Translations under genes and position numbers: made by a program | The notes under the pieces: generated by a model | Told to the model about the DNA's origin: nothing | What the model saw: only the letters and a program-made list of their open reading frames with translations | Databases searched by the model: none | From: Physcousia sp015060555 | GTDB lineage: Bacteria; Bacteroidota; Bacteroidia; Bacteroidales; Bacteroidaceae | Assembly (NCBI GenBank): GCA_015060555.1 | Contig: SUYG01000005.1 | Location: 1-40,512, forward strand | Direction of reading: 5' to 3' | DNA: 40,512 nucleotides | In this document: positions 22,009-31,508 of the stretch, piece by piece | How the letters are laid out: each line of letters starts with the position of its first letter | Position numbering within the stretch: the stretch's first letter is position 1

Positions 22009-22971
22009 ATGAACGGCAAGGAGCAAATAGCAATAGTGTCCACTCCCCTCCCTACAAGGGAGGGGCAGGGAGGTGGGTCTATTGAAATTGACACCGGTTC
22101 AGGCTTTTGTTTCGGCGTGACGCGCGCCATTGGCAAAGCAGAGGAGGAGTTGCAGAAAGGGCAGCCCCTCTACTGCCTCGGTGACATCGTGCACAACGGT
22201 CGCGAGGTAGAGCGCCTGCGTCAAGCCGGGCTTGTGACAATTGACCACGACACCTTCGCACAGCTGCGGGATGCCAACGTTCTTCTGCGAGCCCACGGCG
22301 AGCCACCCTCCACCTACCTGCAAGCCGAGCACAACAACAACCACCTCATTGATGCCACCTGTCCCGTTGTCCTCCATCTGCAAGAACGCATCAAACGCGA
22401 GTACGACGCCGACACCGACCACCGCAAGCAGATTGTCATCTTCGGCAAGCGAGGCCACGCCGAAGTCCTCGGTCTCGTAGGACAAACGGCAGGCACAGCC
22501 ATCGTCATTGAGACTCCTGAGGAAGCCGGCGGTCTTGACTTCCAGCGCGACATCGCCCTCTACAGCCAGACGACAAAATCCCTCGACGGCTTCCGTCAAG
22601 TGGTCGATTTCATCCAAAGCCATATCGCGCCCGGAGCCACATTCACCTATTACGACACCATCTGCCGCCAGGTAGCCAACCGCATTCCACACATCCGCGA
22701 GTTCGCTGCCCAGCATGACATCATCCTCTTCGTCTGCGGCCACAAAAGCAGCAATGGCCGAGCCCTCTTTCACGAGTGTGCGCGCGCGAACGCGCGTTCC
22801 TTTATGATTGATAGCCCCACAGAGATTGAAGACTACCCCGAGCTCATCGCTATGCTGCGCCACTCCCCCACTCTCTCCATCGGCATCTGCGGAGCTACAT
22901 CAACGCCGAAATGGCTTATGGAGCAATGCAAAATATACGTGGAGAATCTTGTCAACAAGCCTCAAACATAG
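22009..22971 (+). CDS. ispH: 4-hydroxy-3-methylbut-2-enyl diphosphate reductase
   Basis: The 320-residue protein has the three cysteines that hold the [4Fe-4S] cluster: GSGFCFGV, DATCPVV and SIGICGATSTP. The motifs RAHGEPP, ICRQVANRIP and GHKSSNGRALF of IspH are also present. It makes isopentenyl and dimethylallyl diphosphate in the last step of the MEP pathway. The conserved protein begins at about IEIDTGSGFCFGV. The first 23 residues, from ATG 22009, are encoded in part by the right arm of an inverted repeat. No other ATG is available in frame; a GTG at 22036 is possible. The N-terminal extension is probably not conserved. Confidence 0.95.
   Translation: MNGKEQIAIVSTPLPTREGQGGGSIEIDTGSGFCFGVTRAIGKAEEELQKGQPLYCLGDIVHNGREVERLRQAGLVTIDHDTFAQLRDANVLLRAHGEPPSTYLQAEHNNNHLIDATCPVVLHLQERIKREYDADTDHRKQIVIFGKRGHAEVLGLVGQTAGTAIVIETPEEAGGLDFQRDIALYSQTTKSLDGFRQVVDFIQSHIAPGATFTYYDTICRQVANRIPHIREFAAQHDIILFVCGHKSSNGRALFHECARANARSFMIDSPTEIEDYPELIAMLRHSPTLSIGICGATSTPKWLMEQCKIYVENLVNKPQT
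22041..22080. repeat. Inverted-repeat pair around the ispH start, right arm
   Basis: CACTCCCCTCCCTACAAGGG then AGGGGCAGGGAGGTGGGTCT is the near-perfect complement of 21939-21978. It is translated as part of the ispH frame and gives the residues TPLPTREGQGGGS. Confidence 0.8.
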
Positions 22972-22997
22972 AACTTCAACATTTAACAATAATCCCC

Positions 22998-25900
22998 ATG
23001 CGCTATCTCTACCTTTTGCTGGCTATCGTGCTGCCCAGCCTTTGCGTCGCCCAGAGCGAGCTGTACCCACAACACTTTGACTTGAAGAATGTAACCCTCT
23101 TGGACAGCCCCTTAAAGACTGCCATGGACGGCAACGCACAGCTGCTGTTGCGCTATGATGCCGACCGCCTCATGGCTCCCTTCATCCGTCAGGCAGGTCT
23201 GCACACAAAGATCGGCAGCAAATACGATGGTTGGCTGCAGAAGCACCCCTCGTTCTCCAACTGGGGCCTCTCCAACTGGAGCCTCGAAGGACACGTCGGC
23301 GGCCACTACCTGACAGCATTGGCACTGGCCTATGCCGCCGAACGCGACAAGGACCTGTGCGCACAGCTCAAGGCGCGTCTGGACTATTGCATCGACATCC
23401 TCAAGGACTGTCAGGACGCCTTCGCCGATAACACCCAGGGACTAAAAGGTTTCATCGGCGGACAGCCCATCAACCAAGTATGGACGGGGCTCTATGCCAA
23501 CGACCTCAGCGCCTTCCGCCAGTACGGCGGCTGGGTGCCATTCTACTGTGAACACAAAGTGCTGGCAGGCTTACGGGATGCCTGGGTTTACGCCGGCAAC
23601 AAGACGGCGCTGAAGCTATTCCGTGGTCTTTCGGACTGGGCTGTCAACGTCATCTCAAACCTCTCCGAAGCCGACATGCAAAAAGTACTGGGGTGGGAAC
23701 ATGGCGGCATGAACGAGACACTGGCCGATGCCTTTGCCCTCTTCGGAGATATGAAATACTTAGAGGGCGCCAAGCGCTACAGCCATCAGCATGAAATCAA
23801 TGGGATGCAGGGCAACCCCTACAACCCACACTTCCTTGACAACCAGCACGCCAACACACAGGTTCCCAAATTCATCGGCTTCGAGCGCGTGTGGCGACAA
23901 TATGCCAAGGCGAAAGCCGGTGAGGACATGAATGCCTACCGCACCGCTGCCATCAACTTCTGGGATGACGTTGTCGCTCATCGCACCGTCTGCATCGGCG
24001 GCAACAGCACCTCGGAGCACTTCTTCGACCCCGCGAACGGCAAACGCTATATCAACGACCTCGATGGCCCAGAATCATGCAACAGCAACAATATGCTGAA
24101 ATTCTCCGAAGCCCTCTTCGACGACACACATGATGCCCGCTACGCCGATTTCTACGAGAGCACGATGTACAATCACATCCTCTCCACACGCGACCCGGAC
24201 ACAGGCGGTTACGTCTATTTCACCACCCTACGTCCACAGGGCTACCGCATCTACTCGACTGTGAACCAATCGATGTGGTGCTGCGTCGGCACAGGTATGG
24301 AGAACCACTCCAAGTACGGGCACTTCATCTACACGCATGAAGGCACCTCCACCCTCTACGTGAACCTCTTCATCGCCAGCGAGCTCAACAGCGAGACCTT
24401 CGGGCTGCGCCAGGAGACAGATTTCCCCTACGCCCCCTCCACGAAGCTCACCATCACGCGCGCGGGTACATATTCTATATGTGTCCGCCATCCCGCATGG
24501 GCAGGCAAGGAATATGCCGTTGCCGTGAACGGAACCGCCGTCAATGCCGCTGTCAGCGAGGGCACCGCCTCCTATGTCACTATCGAGCGCGCATGGAAAG
24601 TCGGTGATGTCATCACCGTCAGCCTACCCATGACCTTGCGCTACGAGGAATGTCCCGGCTTTGCAGACTACATCGCCTTCAAGTATGGCCCCGTGCTGCT
24701 GGCCGCCAACACAGGAACCGACGGTATCGTGAATGAATATGGCGGCGAAGGTCGCATGGACCATGCCCCCGGCAGCCGTTCCAGCGCCAAGGACCTCAGC
24801 AGCGCACCGCTGCTCATCGGTGACCGTGCCGATGTCCTCAACCGCATCCATCCCGCCGACCTCAGCAAGCTTCGTTTCACCATCAACGCCGCCAGCGAGC
24901 AGTCCAAGGGCAACTGGACGACACTCACCCTTGAACCCTTCTATGGCATACACCACGCCCGCTACTCCTGCTACTGGTATCAGGGCACTCCCGAAGCCTA
25001 TGAGCAGAGCGACATGGGCCGTGCCGATGCCGAAGCGGCAGCCCTCGCCGCCCGCACACTGGACTTCGTCGCCACGGGCGAGCAGCAGAGTGAGGCCGGA
25101 CATAACTACGCTTACAGCAGCGATTCACGCACTGGGACATACAACGGCGAGACTTATCGCGACGCACAGGCCAACGGCTACATACAATACACGCTGTCCA
25201 ACCCCGACGGTCTCACCTCCGGCCTCGCCATCATGCTACGCCTGACCACTGCCGACAAAGGGCGCATGGGCTCTGTCACCATCAATGGCCAGAAGCTGGC
25301 TGACATCACTGTCGCCGCCTCGCATAAGACTCAGGACGGTAAGGGATTCTACAACCTGGAGCTTCCCATCCCCGAAGAGATGATGAAGAACAGCAACGGC
25401 ACCGCGAAGCGTGAGATCACCTTCCGCCTCACCGCCTCCTCCACCACGCCCATCCCAGGCCTCTACTATGTCCGCCTCGTGAAAGACTACGACGATCACG
25501 CCTACCTCTTCCGTGCCACAGAATGGATCACGGGCGATGCCAGCCGCGTGGCACAGAGCAACATCAGCTACGACGAAGCCGCCAACACCCTCACCGTGCG
25601 TGCTTCAGGCTCCAACAATGTAGCCTTAACGCTTGACTGCCAGGGGCGCGACTATGAAATTGACGCCGCACAGAAATACCACATTGTAAAAGGTTCAAAC
25701 CTCTCCCGTACCAGCGGCACCAGCTATCTGTGGTGGCTCAATGGCGTAAACAAAGGCTCGCAGGTGGCACCCACCTCGACAAAGAAAGCCACCGACGGTG
25801 ACATCATTGTGACATGGGATATGACACGCAGCGGTCTTGCCGACAACAACATCGGCGACCGTTTCTCCATCTGTCAGGGGCCAACCATTTTCGGACTCAC

Positions 25901-26096
25901 CAGCACCACCGGCACCAGCGTTATCCGCCACATCGGTTTCTATAAGAGTGTTGCCGATTTTGAGAACGCTACAGCCATCACCCCCATTGCAGCCGCACCC
26001 TCACACCACGCCATCTATGGTCTCGACGGCCGTCGCCGCACCCGTCTCCAACGCGGTCCCCAGATCGTCGATGGCCGCACTGTCGTTAAGCAGTAA
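22998..26096 (+). CDS. GH127-type secreted glycoside hydrolase
   Basis: The 1,032-residue protein has a signal peptide (MRYLYLLLAIVLPSLCVAQ) and a long alpha-barrel region. The GH127 signature is present: HFDLKNVTLLDSP, GGHYLTALALAYA, GFIGGQPI, the acid/nucleophile region with Glu340 (TSEHFF), Cys361 (ESCNSNN) and the Cys428-Cys429 pair (WCCVGTGMENHSKYG). In this family these residues hold zinc. Most members act on beta-L-arabinofuranosides; related GH146 enzymes share the fold, so the substrate cannot be fixed. A DUF6805-like domain (about 690-830) and a C-terminal LDGRR...RGPQIVDGRTVV segment follow. The frame's first 29 codons overlap ispH and are not used. Confidence 0.9.
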   Translation: MRYLYLLLAIVLPSLCVAQSELYPQHFDLKNVTLLDSPLKTAMDGNAQLLLRYDADRLMAPFIRQAGLHTKIGSKYDGWLQKHPSFSNWGLSNWSLEGHVGGHYLTALALAYAAERDKDLCAQLKARLDYCIDILKDCQDAFADNTQGLKGFIGGQPINQVWTGLYANDLSAFRQYGGWVPFYCEHKVLAGLRDAWVYAGNKTALKLFRGLSDWAVNVISNLSEADMQKVLGWEHGGMNETLADAFALFGDMKYLEGAKRYSHQHEINGMQGNPYNPHFLDNQHANTQVPKFIGFERVWRQYAKAKAGEDMNAYRTAAINFWDDVVAHRTVCIGGNSTSEHFFDPANGKRYINDLDGPESCNSNNMLKFSEALFDDTHDARYADFYESTMYNHILSTRDPDTGGYVYFTTLRPQGYRIYSTVNQSMWCCVGTGMENHSKYGHFIYTHEGTSTLYVNLFIASELNSETFGLRQETDFPYAPSTKLTITRAGTYSICVRHPAWAGKEYAVAVNGTAVNAAVSEGTASYVTIERAWKVGDVITVSLPMTLRYEECPGFADYIAFKYGPVLLAANTGTDGIVNEYGGEGRMDHAPGSRSSAKDLSSAPLLIGDRADVLNRIHPADLSKLRFTINAASEQSKGNWTTLTLEPFYGIHHARYSCYWYQGTPEAYEQSDMGRADAEAAALAARTLDFVATGEQQSEAGHNYAYSSDSRTGTYNGETYRDAQANGYIQYTLSNPDGLTSGLAIMLRLTTADKGRMGSVTINGQKLADITVAASHKTQDGKGFYNLELPIPEEMMKNSNGTAKREITFRLTASSTTPIPGLYYVRLVKDYDDHAYLFRATEWITGDASRVAQSNISYDEAANTLTVRASGSNNVALTLDCQGRDYEIDAAQKYHIVKGSNLSRTSGTSYLWWLNGVNKGSQVAPTSTKKATDGDIIVTWDMTRSGLADNNIGDRFSICQGPTIFGLTSTTGTSVIRHIGFYKSVADFENATAITPIAAAPSHHAIYGLDGRRRTRLQRGPQIVDGRTVVKQ

Positions 26097-26111
26097 ACAG
26101 CTTCTCCGTCC

Positions 26112-28217
26112 TTATTTCAGCTTCATCCCCACATTGTACATGATGAAGCCGTAGATGTCGGCTTGCTCCTCGAGGACTTTGGCGAGGGGTTTGCCGCCGC
26201 CGTGACCGGCTTTCGTATCGATGCGGATGAGGACGGGATTGGAACCTTGGTGGCACTCCTGCAACGTAGCTGCGAACTTGAAGGAGTGGGCGGGAACGAC
26301 GCGGTCGTCATGGTCTGCCGTGGTGACGAGAGTTGCAGGATAGGCAGTACCAGGCTTCAGGTTGTGAAGCGGTGAATAGGCACGCAGGTACTCAAACATC
26401 TCCTTGGAATCCTCGCTGGTGCCATAGTCCGAAGCCCAGTTCCAGCCGATGGTGAACTTGTGGTAGCGCAACATATCCATCACACCTACTTGGGGGATGG
26501 CCACGCGGAAGAGGTCAGGGCGTTGTGTCATGCAGGCCCCGACGAGTAGGCCGCCATTGGAACCGCCAACGATGGCCAACTTCTCCTTCGAGGTATAACC
26601 CTCACGGATGAGCCACTCGGCTGCGCCGATGAAATCATCGAAGACATTCTGCTTCTGCATCTTCGTGCCGGCCTGATGCCATTCCTCACCATACTCGCCG
26701 CCACCACGGAGCGTCACCTGTGCATAGATGCCTCCGCTCTCCAGGAACGGAATGCGGACAGGCGAGAAACCGGGATTCAGGGAAATATTGAAGCCACCGT
26801 AGCCATAGAGGAACACTGGGTTCTTCCCATTGCGCTTCAGCCCTTTCTTGTAGGTCAGGAACATGGGGATGCGCGTTCCATCCTTGCTCTGGAAGAACAC
26901 CTGTTCACTGGTGTAGTCCTCCTGGCGGAATTTCACCTTGGGTGCAGTATAGAGCTCGCTTTTGTTGGATGCCATATCATAGCGATAGACGGTGCCAGGC
27001 TGCGTGAACGAGGTGAAGGTGTAGAAGCACTCCGGTTCCTTCGGGTCACCCGTGAAACCGACACTGCCCACGCTGGGCAGCTGCACCTCATGACGCAGAC
27101 GGCCATCGAGGCCATAGACGAAAGCGTGGTCGGAGGCGTCCTGCATATAGGTAAGAATCAGCTGACGATTGATGACATTGACATCGTTGAGGGTGTTCTG
27201 CTGTTCGGGGATAAGCTCCTGCCAGTCGTTCAAGCCCGGATGATGGATATCGGTGACCATGATACGTCCTTTGGGAGCACCATAGTTTGTAAAGAGGAAA
27301 AGTCTGTCACCATCCTCATGCACAGGGCTATACTGGTACTCCATATCCGAGGTCATCTGAATGAGCTGCGAGCCCGGCTGACGCAAATCACGCACAAAAA
27401 GGTTGTTGCCAGCCCCGGCGCCACTCTCATAGAGGTACATCATGGTCTCTTCTTCATTAACATCAATGGTGTAGAAGCGCTTCGGATAAGCAGGATTCTG
27501 GTAGAACAAGACATCCTCGGACTGCGGCGTACCGACCTTATGGTAGTAAATCTTGTGCGTCTCGTTGACATTAGAGAACTCTTTGCCAGCCACGGGAGCA
27601 TCATAGGCGCTGTAGTAGAAGCCGTCGCCCTGCCAGGCTGCGTCCGAGAACTTCGCCCACTGGATGTGGTCCTCCAGCTGACGTCCTGTCTGCAGGTCGA
27701 TGACAAAGAATTCCTGCCAGTCGCTGCCCGAACGCGAGATGCTGTAGGCTGCCCAACGCCCGTTGTTGGAAAAAGACACACCTTTGAGAGCCACAGTGCC
27801 GTCGGTGCTCAGGGTGTTCGGGTCGAGGAACACACGCGGCGCAGCTCCCAACTCGTCCATCACGTAGAGCACGCTCTGGTTCTGCAGGCCGTTGTTCTTG
27901 TAGAAGTACCACTTTCCGTGACGCTTCCTCGGTGCCCCGATTTTCTCATAGTTCATGAGTTCTGTCATGCGATTCAGCAACTTCTGGCGGAAGGGAATCT
28001 CCGACAGGTAGGCGTTGGTGATCTTGTTCTCAGCTTCGACCCACGCTGCCGTCTGCACGCTGGTGTCGTTCTCAAGCCAACGATAGGGGTCGGCAACAGT
28101 TGTGCCGAAATAATTGTCCGTGGTGCCGTCCTTGACGGCCTTCGGGTACTGAATATTCTGTGCCATCAATGCTGGCGTGACCATCAGGGTCACATAGATA
28201 AAGAAGTTCCGTTTCAT
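26112..28217 (-). CDS. Prolyl oligopeptidase (S9A), secreted
   Basis: The 701-residue protein begins with a signal peptide (MKRNFFIYVTLMVTPALMAQ) and has a beta-propeller (about 60-400) followed by an alpha/beta-hydrolase domain. The catalytic Ser553 lies in GGSNGGLLVGA. The Asp is in DHDDRVVPAHSF and the His is in KAGHGGGKP, in the usual order and spacing. The enzyme cuts after proline in short peptides, likely in the periplasm. Its gene converges with the GH127 enzyme, with 15 bp between the stops, and has a TACCTTTG promoter box upstream. Length and motifs are complete. Confidence 0.95.
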   Translation of the reverse strand: MKRNFFIYVTLMVTPALMAQNIQYPKAVKDGTTDNYFGTTVADPYRWLENDTSVQTAAWVEAENKITNAYLSEIPFRQKLLNRMTELMNYEKIGAPRKRHGKWYFYKNNGLQNQSVLYVMDELGAAPRVFLDPNTLSTDGTVALKGVSFSNNGRWAAYSISRSGSDWQEFFVIDLQTGRQLEDHIQWAKFSDAAWQGDGFYYSAYDAPVAGKEFSNVNETHKIYYHKVGTPQSEDVLFYQNPAYPKRFYTIDVNEEETMMYLYESGAGAGNNLFVRDLRQPGSQLIQMTSDMEYQYSPVHEDGDRLFLFTNYGAPKGRIMVTDIHHPGLNDWQELIPEQQNTLNDVNVINRQLILTYMQDASDHAFVYGLDGRLRHEVQLPSVGSVGFTGDPKEPECFYTFTSFTQPGTVYRYDMASNKSELYTAPKVKFRQEDYTSEQVFFQSKDGTRIPMFLTYKKGLKRNGKNPVFLYGYGGFNISLNPGFSPVRIPFLESGGIYAQVTLRGGGEYGEEWHQAGTKMQKQNVFDDFIGAAEWLIREGYTSKEKLAIVGGSNGGLLVGACMTQRPDLFRVAIPQVGVMDMLRYHKFTIGWNWASDYGTSEDSKEMFEYLRAYSPLHNLKPGTAYPATLVTTADHDDRVVPAHSFKFAATLQECHQGSNPVLIRIDTKAGHGGGKPLAKVLEEQADIYGFIMYNVGMKLK

Positions 28218-28239
28218 ACGTTAATAAATAATATTTGCG

Positions 28240-28247
28240 CAAAGGTA
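28240..28247 (-). promoter_or_regulatory. -7 promoter box of prolyl oligopeptidase
   Basis: The minus strand reads TACCTTTG about 23 nt upstream of the ATG at 28217. Confidence 0.55.
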
Positions 28248-28310
28248 CAAAAAACGTGAAATACACAAAAAGAAATAAGGAAATAAATTGGAAAAAAAGA
28301 AAAAGTTTCG

Positions 28311-28318
28311 TAGCTTTG
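28311..28318 (+). promoter_or_regulatory. -7 promoter box of the ribonucleotide reductase gene
   Basis: TAGCTTTG lies about 80 nt before the GTG at 28399. The 80-nt leader shows no cobalamin riboswitch. Confidence 0.5.
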
Positions 28319-28398
28319 CACCGCAAAAAGTGCTCCAAAACGGAAAACTTTAGGTTGCAACAGCGATAACATCTATTCACTATTTACCATAACCATCA

Positions 28399-30993
28399 GT
28401 GGAACAGAAGACTTACACTTATGACGAGGCTTTCGCGGCCTCACTTGAGTATTTTGCCGGCGATGAGCTGGCTGCCCGCGTATGGGTCAACAAATACGCG
28501 ATGAAGGATTCCTACGGAAATATCTACGAGCAGAGTCCGACAGACATGCATTGGCGCATCGCTAACGAGGTAGCCCGCATCGAGCAGAAGTACAAGAATC
28601 CGATGACAGCGCAGGAGATTTTCGATCTCCTGGACCACTTCCGCTACATCATCCCCGCCGGCTCACCCATGACGGGCATCGGCAACCACTTCCAGGTGGC
28701 CTCCCTGAGCAACTGCTTCGTAGTGGGGCTTGACGGTGACAGCGACAGCTACGGCGCCATCATACGCATCGACGAGGAGCAGGTGCAGCTCATGAAGCGG
28801 CGCGGAGGCGTGGGCCACGACCTCTCGCACCTGCGCCCCGCAGGTTCGCCCGTCAAGAACTCGGCACTCACGAGCACCGGCCTTGTGCCGTTCATGGAGC
28901 GCTATAGTAATAGTACGCGCGAGGTGGCACAGGACGGGCGCCGCGGAGCACTGATGCTGAGCGTCAGCATCAAGCACCCCGATGCCGAGGCGTTCATCGA
29001 TGCCAAGATGACAGAGGGCAAGGTGACGGGCGCCAACGTGAGCGTGAAGATCGACGATGCCTTCATGCAGGCTGCCGCCGAAGGAAAGCCCTACACGCAG
29101 CAGTTCCCCATCGACAGCACTGAGCCCATGGTCACAAAGGAGATTGATGCCAGCGCGCTGTGGAAGAAGATTGTGCACAACGCATGGCAGAGCGCCGAAC
29201 CCGGCGTGCTGTTCTGGGACACCATCCTGCGCGAGAGCGTGCCTGACTGCTATGCCGACCTCGGTTTCCGAACCGTCAGCACCAACCCCTGCGGCGAGAT
29301 ACCCCTCTGCCCCTACGACAGCTGCCGCCTGCTGGCCATCAACCTCTACGAGTATGTGGACAACCCCTTCACGGCCAATGCCAAGTTCAACTTCGACAAG
29401 TTCCGCGAGCATGTGCGCAAGGCACAGCGCATCATGGACGACATCATCGACCTGGAGTTGGAGAAGATTGAGCTAATCTTAGACAAGATTGAATCCGACC
29501 CGCAGAACGAGGAGGTGAAGTTCGCCGAGCGTAACCTATGGAAGAAGATACAGCGCAAGAGCGGCATGGGACGACGCACCGGAGTGGGCATCACCGCCGA
29601 GGGCGACATGCTGGCCGCATTGGGTTTGCGCTATGGCACGCAGGAGGCTACGGACTTCGCCGTCGAGGTGCAGAAGACAGTATGTCTGAGTGCTTATGCC
29701 AGCAGCGTGGAGATGGCACGCGAGCGTGGCGCCTTTGAGATGTACGACGCCAAGCGCGAGGAGAAGAACCCCTTCATACAGCGCATCAAGGCCGCCGACC
29801 CGAAGCTCTATGAGGAGATGACGAAGTATGGTCGCCGCAACGTGGCATGTCTGACCATCGCACCCACCGGCACCACGTCACTCATGACACAGACCACCAG
29901 CGGCATCGAACCCGTCTTCATGCCCGTCTATAAGCGTCGCCGCAAGGTGAACCCCAACGACCCCGAGGTGCATGTGGATTTCGTCGATGAAACGGGCGAT
30001 GCCTTCGAGGAGTATATCGTCTATCACCATAAGTTCCTCACGTGGATGAAGACATGCGGACTCGACACCGAGCGCCGCTACACGCAGGAGGAAATCGACG
30101 AGCTCGTGGAGCAGTCACCCTACTACAAGGCTACGGCCAACGATGTGGATTGGCTGATGAAGGTGCGTATGCAGGGCGCCATCCAGAAGTGGGTCGATCA
30201 CAGCATCAGCGTAACCGTGAACCTGCCGAACAACGTCGATGAGCAGCTCGTGAACGACCTCTACATGGAGGCGTGGCGCAGCGGATGCAAGGGATGCACC
30301 ATCTATCGCGACGGCTCGCGCAGCGGCGTCATGATCAGCGTCAGCAAGAAGAAGGAGAAGAAAGCCGAGGGTGGCGAGCAACAGGAGACACCGGCACTGG
30401 AGACTGGCGGCGAACCGCACGCCCACGAATGCCGCCCGCCCGAAGTGGTGGAGAAGCGCCCCGATGTGCTGGAGTGCGACGTGGTGCGCTTCCAGAATAA
30501 CAAGGAGAAATGGGTGGCCTTCGTAGGACTCCTCAACGGCTACCCCTATGAGATCTTCACAGGTCTGCAGGACGATGAGGAGGGCATCATGCTGCCCAAG
30601 ACCGTCACCAAGGGACGCATCATCAAGCAGGTGAACCCCGACGGCACCAAGCGCTACGACTTCCAGTTCGAGAACAAGCGCGGCTACAAGACCACTGTCG
30701 AAGGCCTCAGCGAGAAGTTCAACCCCGAGTACTGGAACTACGCCAAGCTCATCTCAGGCGTGCTCCGCTACCGTATGCCTCTGGACCATGTCATCCGCCT
30801 CGTGGATCAGCTGCAGCTCAACAGCGAGAGCATCAACACCTGGAAGAACGGCGTCGAACGGGCCCTCAAGAAGTACGTTGCCGACGGCACGGCAGCCCGC
30901 GGACAGGTGTGCCCCAACTGCGGACAGGAGACCTTAGTCTATCAGGAAGGATGTCTGATATGCACGAACTGCGGCGCCAGCCGCTGTGGCTAA
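28399..30993 (+). CDS. nrdJ: B12-dependent (class II) ribonucleoside-diphosphate reductase
   Basis: The 864-residue protein has the class II RNR landmarks: LSNCFVVGLDGDSDSYGAI, SGGVGHDLSHLR-like glycine-rich segment, the active-site NPCGEIPLCPYDSC, APTGTTSLM with the following GIEPVF, and a C-terminal CPNCGQETLVYQEGCLICTNCG zinc-ribbon-like region (about 840-862). It reduces ribonucleotides using adenosylcobalamin and so feeds DNA synthesis with or without oxygen. The start is GTG at 28399; the next in-frame upstream triplets give a stop, so no ATG is available. It is divergent from prolyl oligopeptidase. A TSCPD-type domain precedes the C-terminal ribbon. Confidence 0.93.
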   Translation: MEQKTYTYDEAFAASLEYFAGDELAARVWVNKYAMKDSYGNIYEQSPTDMHWRIANEVARIEQKYKNPMTAQEIFDLLDHFRYIIPAGSPMTGIGNHFQVASLSNCFVVGLDGDSDSYGAIIRIDEEQVQLMKRRGGVGHDLSHLRPAGSPVKNSALTSTGLVPFMERYSNSTREVAQDGRRGALMLSVSIKHPDAEAFIDAKMTEGKVTGANVSVKIDDAFMQAAAEGKPYTQQFPIDSTEPMVTKEIDASALWKKIVHNAWQSAEPGVLFWDTILRESVPDCYADLGFRTVSTNPCGEIPLCPYDSCRLLAINLYEYVDNPFTANAKFNFDKFREHVRKAQRIMDDIIDLELEKIELILDKIESDPQNEEVKFAERNLWKKIQRKSGMGRRTGVGITAEGDMLAALGLRYGTQEATDFAVEVQKTVCLSAYASSVEMARERGAFEMYDAKREEKNPFIQRIKAADPKLYEEMTKYGRRNVACLTIAPTGTTSLMTQTTSGIEPVFMPVYKRRRKVNPNDPEVHVDFVDETGDAFEEYIVYHHKFLTWMKTCGLDTERRYTQEEIDELVEQSPYYKATANDVDWLMKVRMQGAIQKWVDHSISVTVNLPNNVDEQLVNDLYMEAWRSGCKGCTIYRDGSRSGVMISVSKKKEKKAEGGEQQETPALETGGEPHAHECRPPEVVEKRPDVLECDVVRFQNNKEKWVAFVGLLNGYPYEIFTGLQDDEEGIMLPKTVTKGRIIKQVNPDGTKRYDFQFENKRGYKTTVEGLSEKFNPEYWNYAKLISGVLRYRMPLDHVIRLVDQLQLNSESINTWKNGVERALKKYVADGTAARGQVCPNCGQETLVYQEGCLICTNCGASRCG

Positions 30994-31008
30994 TGGCGAG
31001 TGTAAAGT

Positions 31009-31127
31009 TCAAAGTTCAGCTGCGCTGACCATTCTTCAAGTGTGAAGCGTCGCAAGCGCCGAGCGGTCGCGACTCGGCAATTCAAGCAAGCTTGATTGCT
31101 CTCGCTGCTCCAAAAGTTCAATGTTCA
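31009..31127. repeat. Structured repeat element, third (inverted) copy, between nrdJ and folB
   Basis: It contains TTCAAAGTTCAGC units at the left, then a hairpin element (31061-31117) that on the minus strand reads like the GGAGCAGTGAGCG elements at 7322 and 10120 but with changed stem bases, then CAAAAGTTCAATGTTC units. It ends at the folB start codon, which itself lies in the AAGTTC run. Confidence 0.6.
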
Positions 31128-31508
31128 ATGTTCAAAGTTCAAAGTTCAAAGGTCCTGCTGAAGGACATCAAAATCTATGCCTACCACGGCGTGCTCCCGC
31201 AGGAGCGCGTCGTGGGGGCAAACTTTATCCTTAACATCACCATTGACACGGATTTCTCCCGTGCCATGGACACCGATGACCTGTGCGGCACCGTCTCCTA
31301 CGCCGACGTCTATGATGTCGTGAAGGCAGAGATGGCGGTGCCATCGAAGCTGCTGGAACATGTCGCCGGCCGCATCTGCCAAGCCCTACTCCACCGCTTC
31401 CCCACAGCCCAGGCGATTCACTTGGAGTTACTAAAAGAAAACCCGCCCATGGGCGCGGACTGCGCCAAGGCGGGGGTCTGTGTGGAGGTTAACAGGTTTA
31501 CAGGTTAA
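31128..31508 (+). CDS. folB: Dihydroneopterin aldolase
   Basis: The 126-residue protein has IYAYHGVLPQERVVGANF, SYADVYDVV, LLEHVAGRICQALL and LELLKENPPMG, the conserved stretches of FolB, which converts dihydroneopterin to hydroxymethyl-dihydropterin for folate synthesis. The start at 31128 gives MFKVQSSKVLLKDIKIYAYH; the first eight residues come from an AAGTTC repeat, and an identical MFKVQSSK opens the phosphatase gene nearby. Other starts in the repeat (such as 31092) are less likely. The stop lies in an 8-nt tandem repeat shared with the convergent phosphatase gene. Confidence 0.93.
   Translation: MFKVQSSKVLLKDIKIYAYHGVLPQERVVGANFILNITIDTDFSRAMDTDDLCGTVSYADVYDVVKAEMAVPSKLLEHVAGRICQALLHRFPTAQAIHLELLKENPPMGADCAKAGVCVEVNRFTG

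Noticed and set aside
26676..28259. 527-residue plus-strand frame opposite prolyl oligopeptidase
   Set aside because: It is antisense to a complete S9A enzyme with an intact catalytic triad.
28319..28398. Cobalamin riboswitch before the B12-dependent reductase
   Set aside because: The leader is only about 80 nt and lacks the conserved cobalamin-box features.
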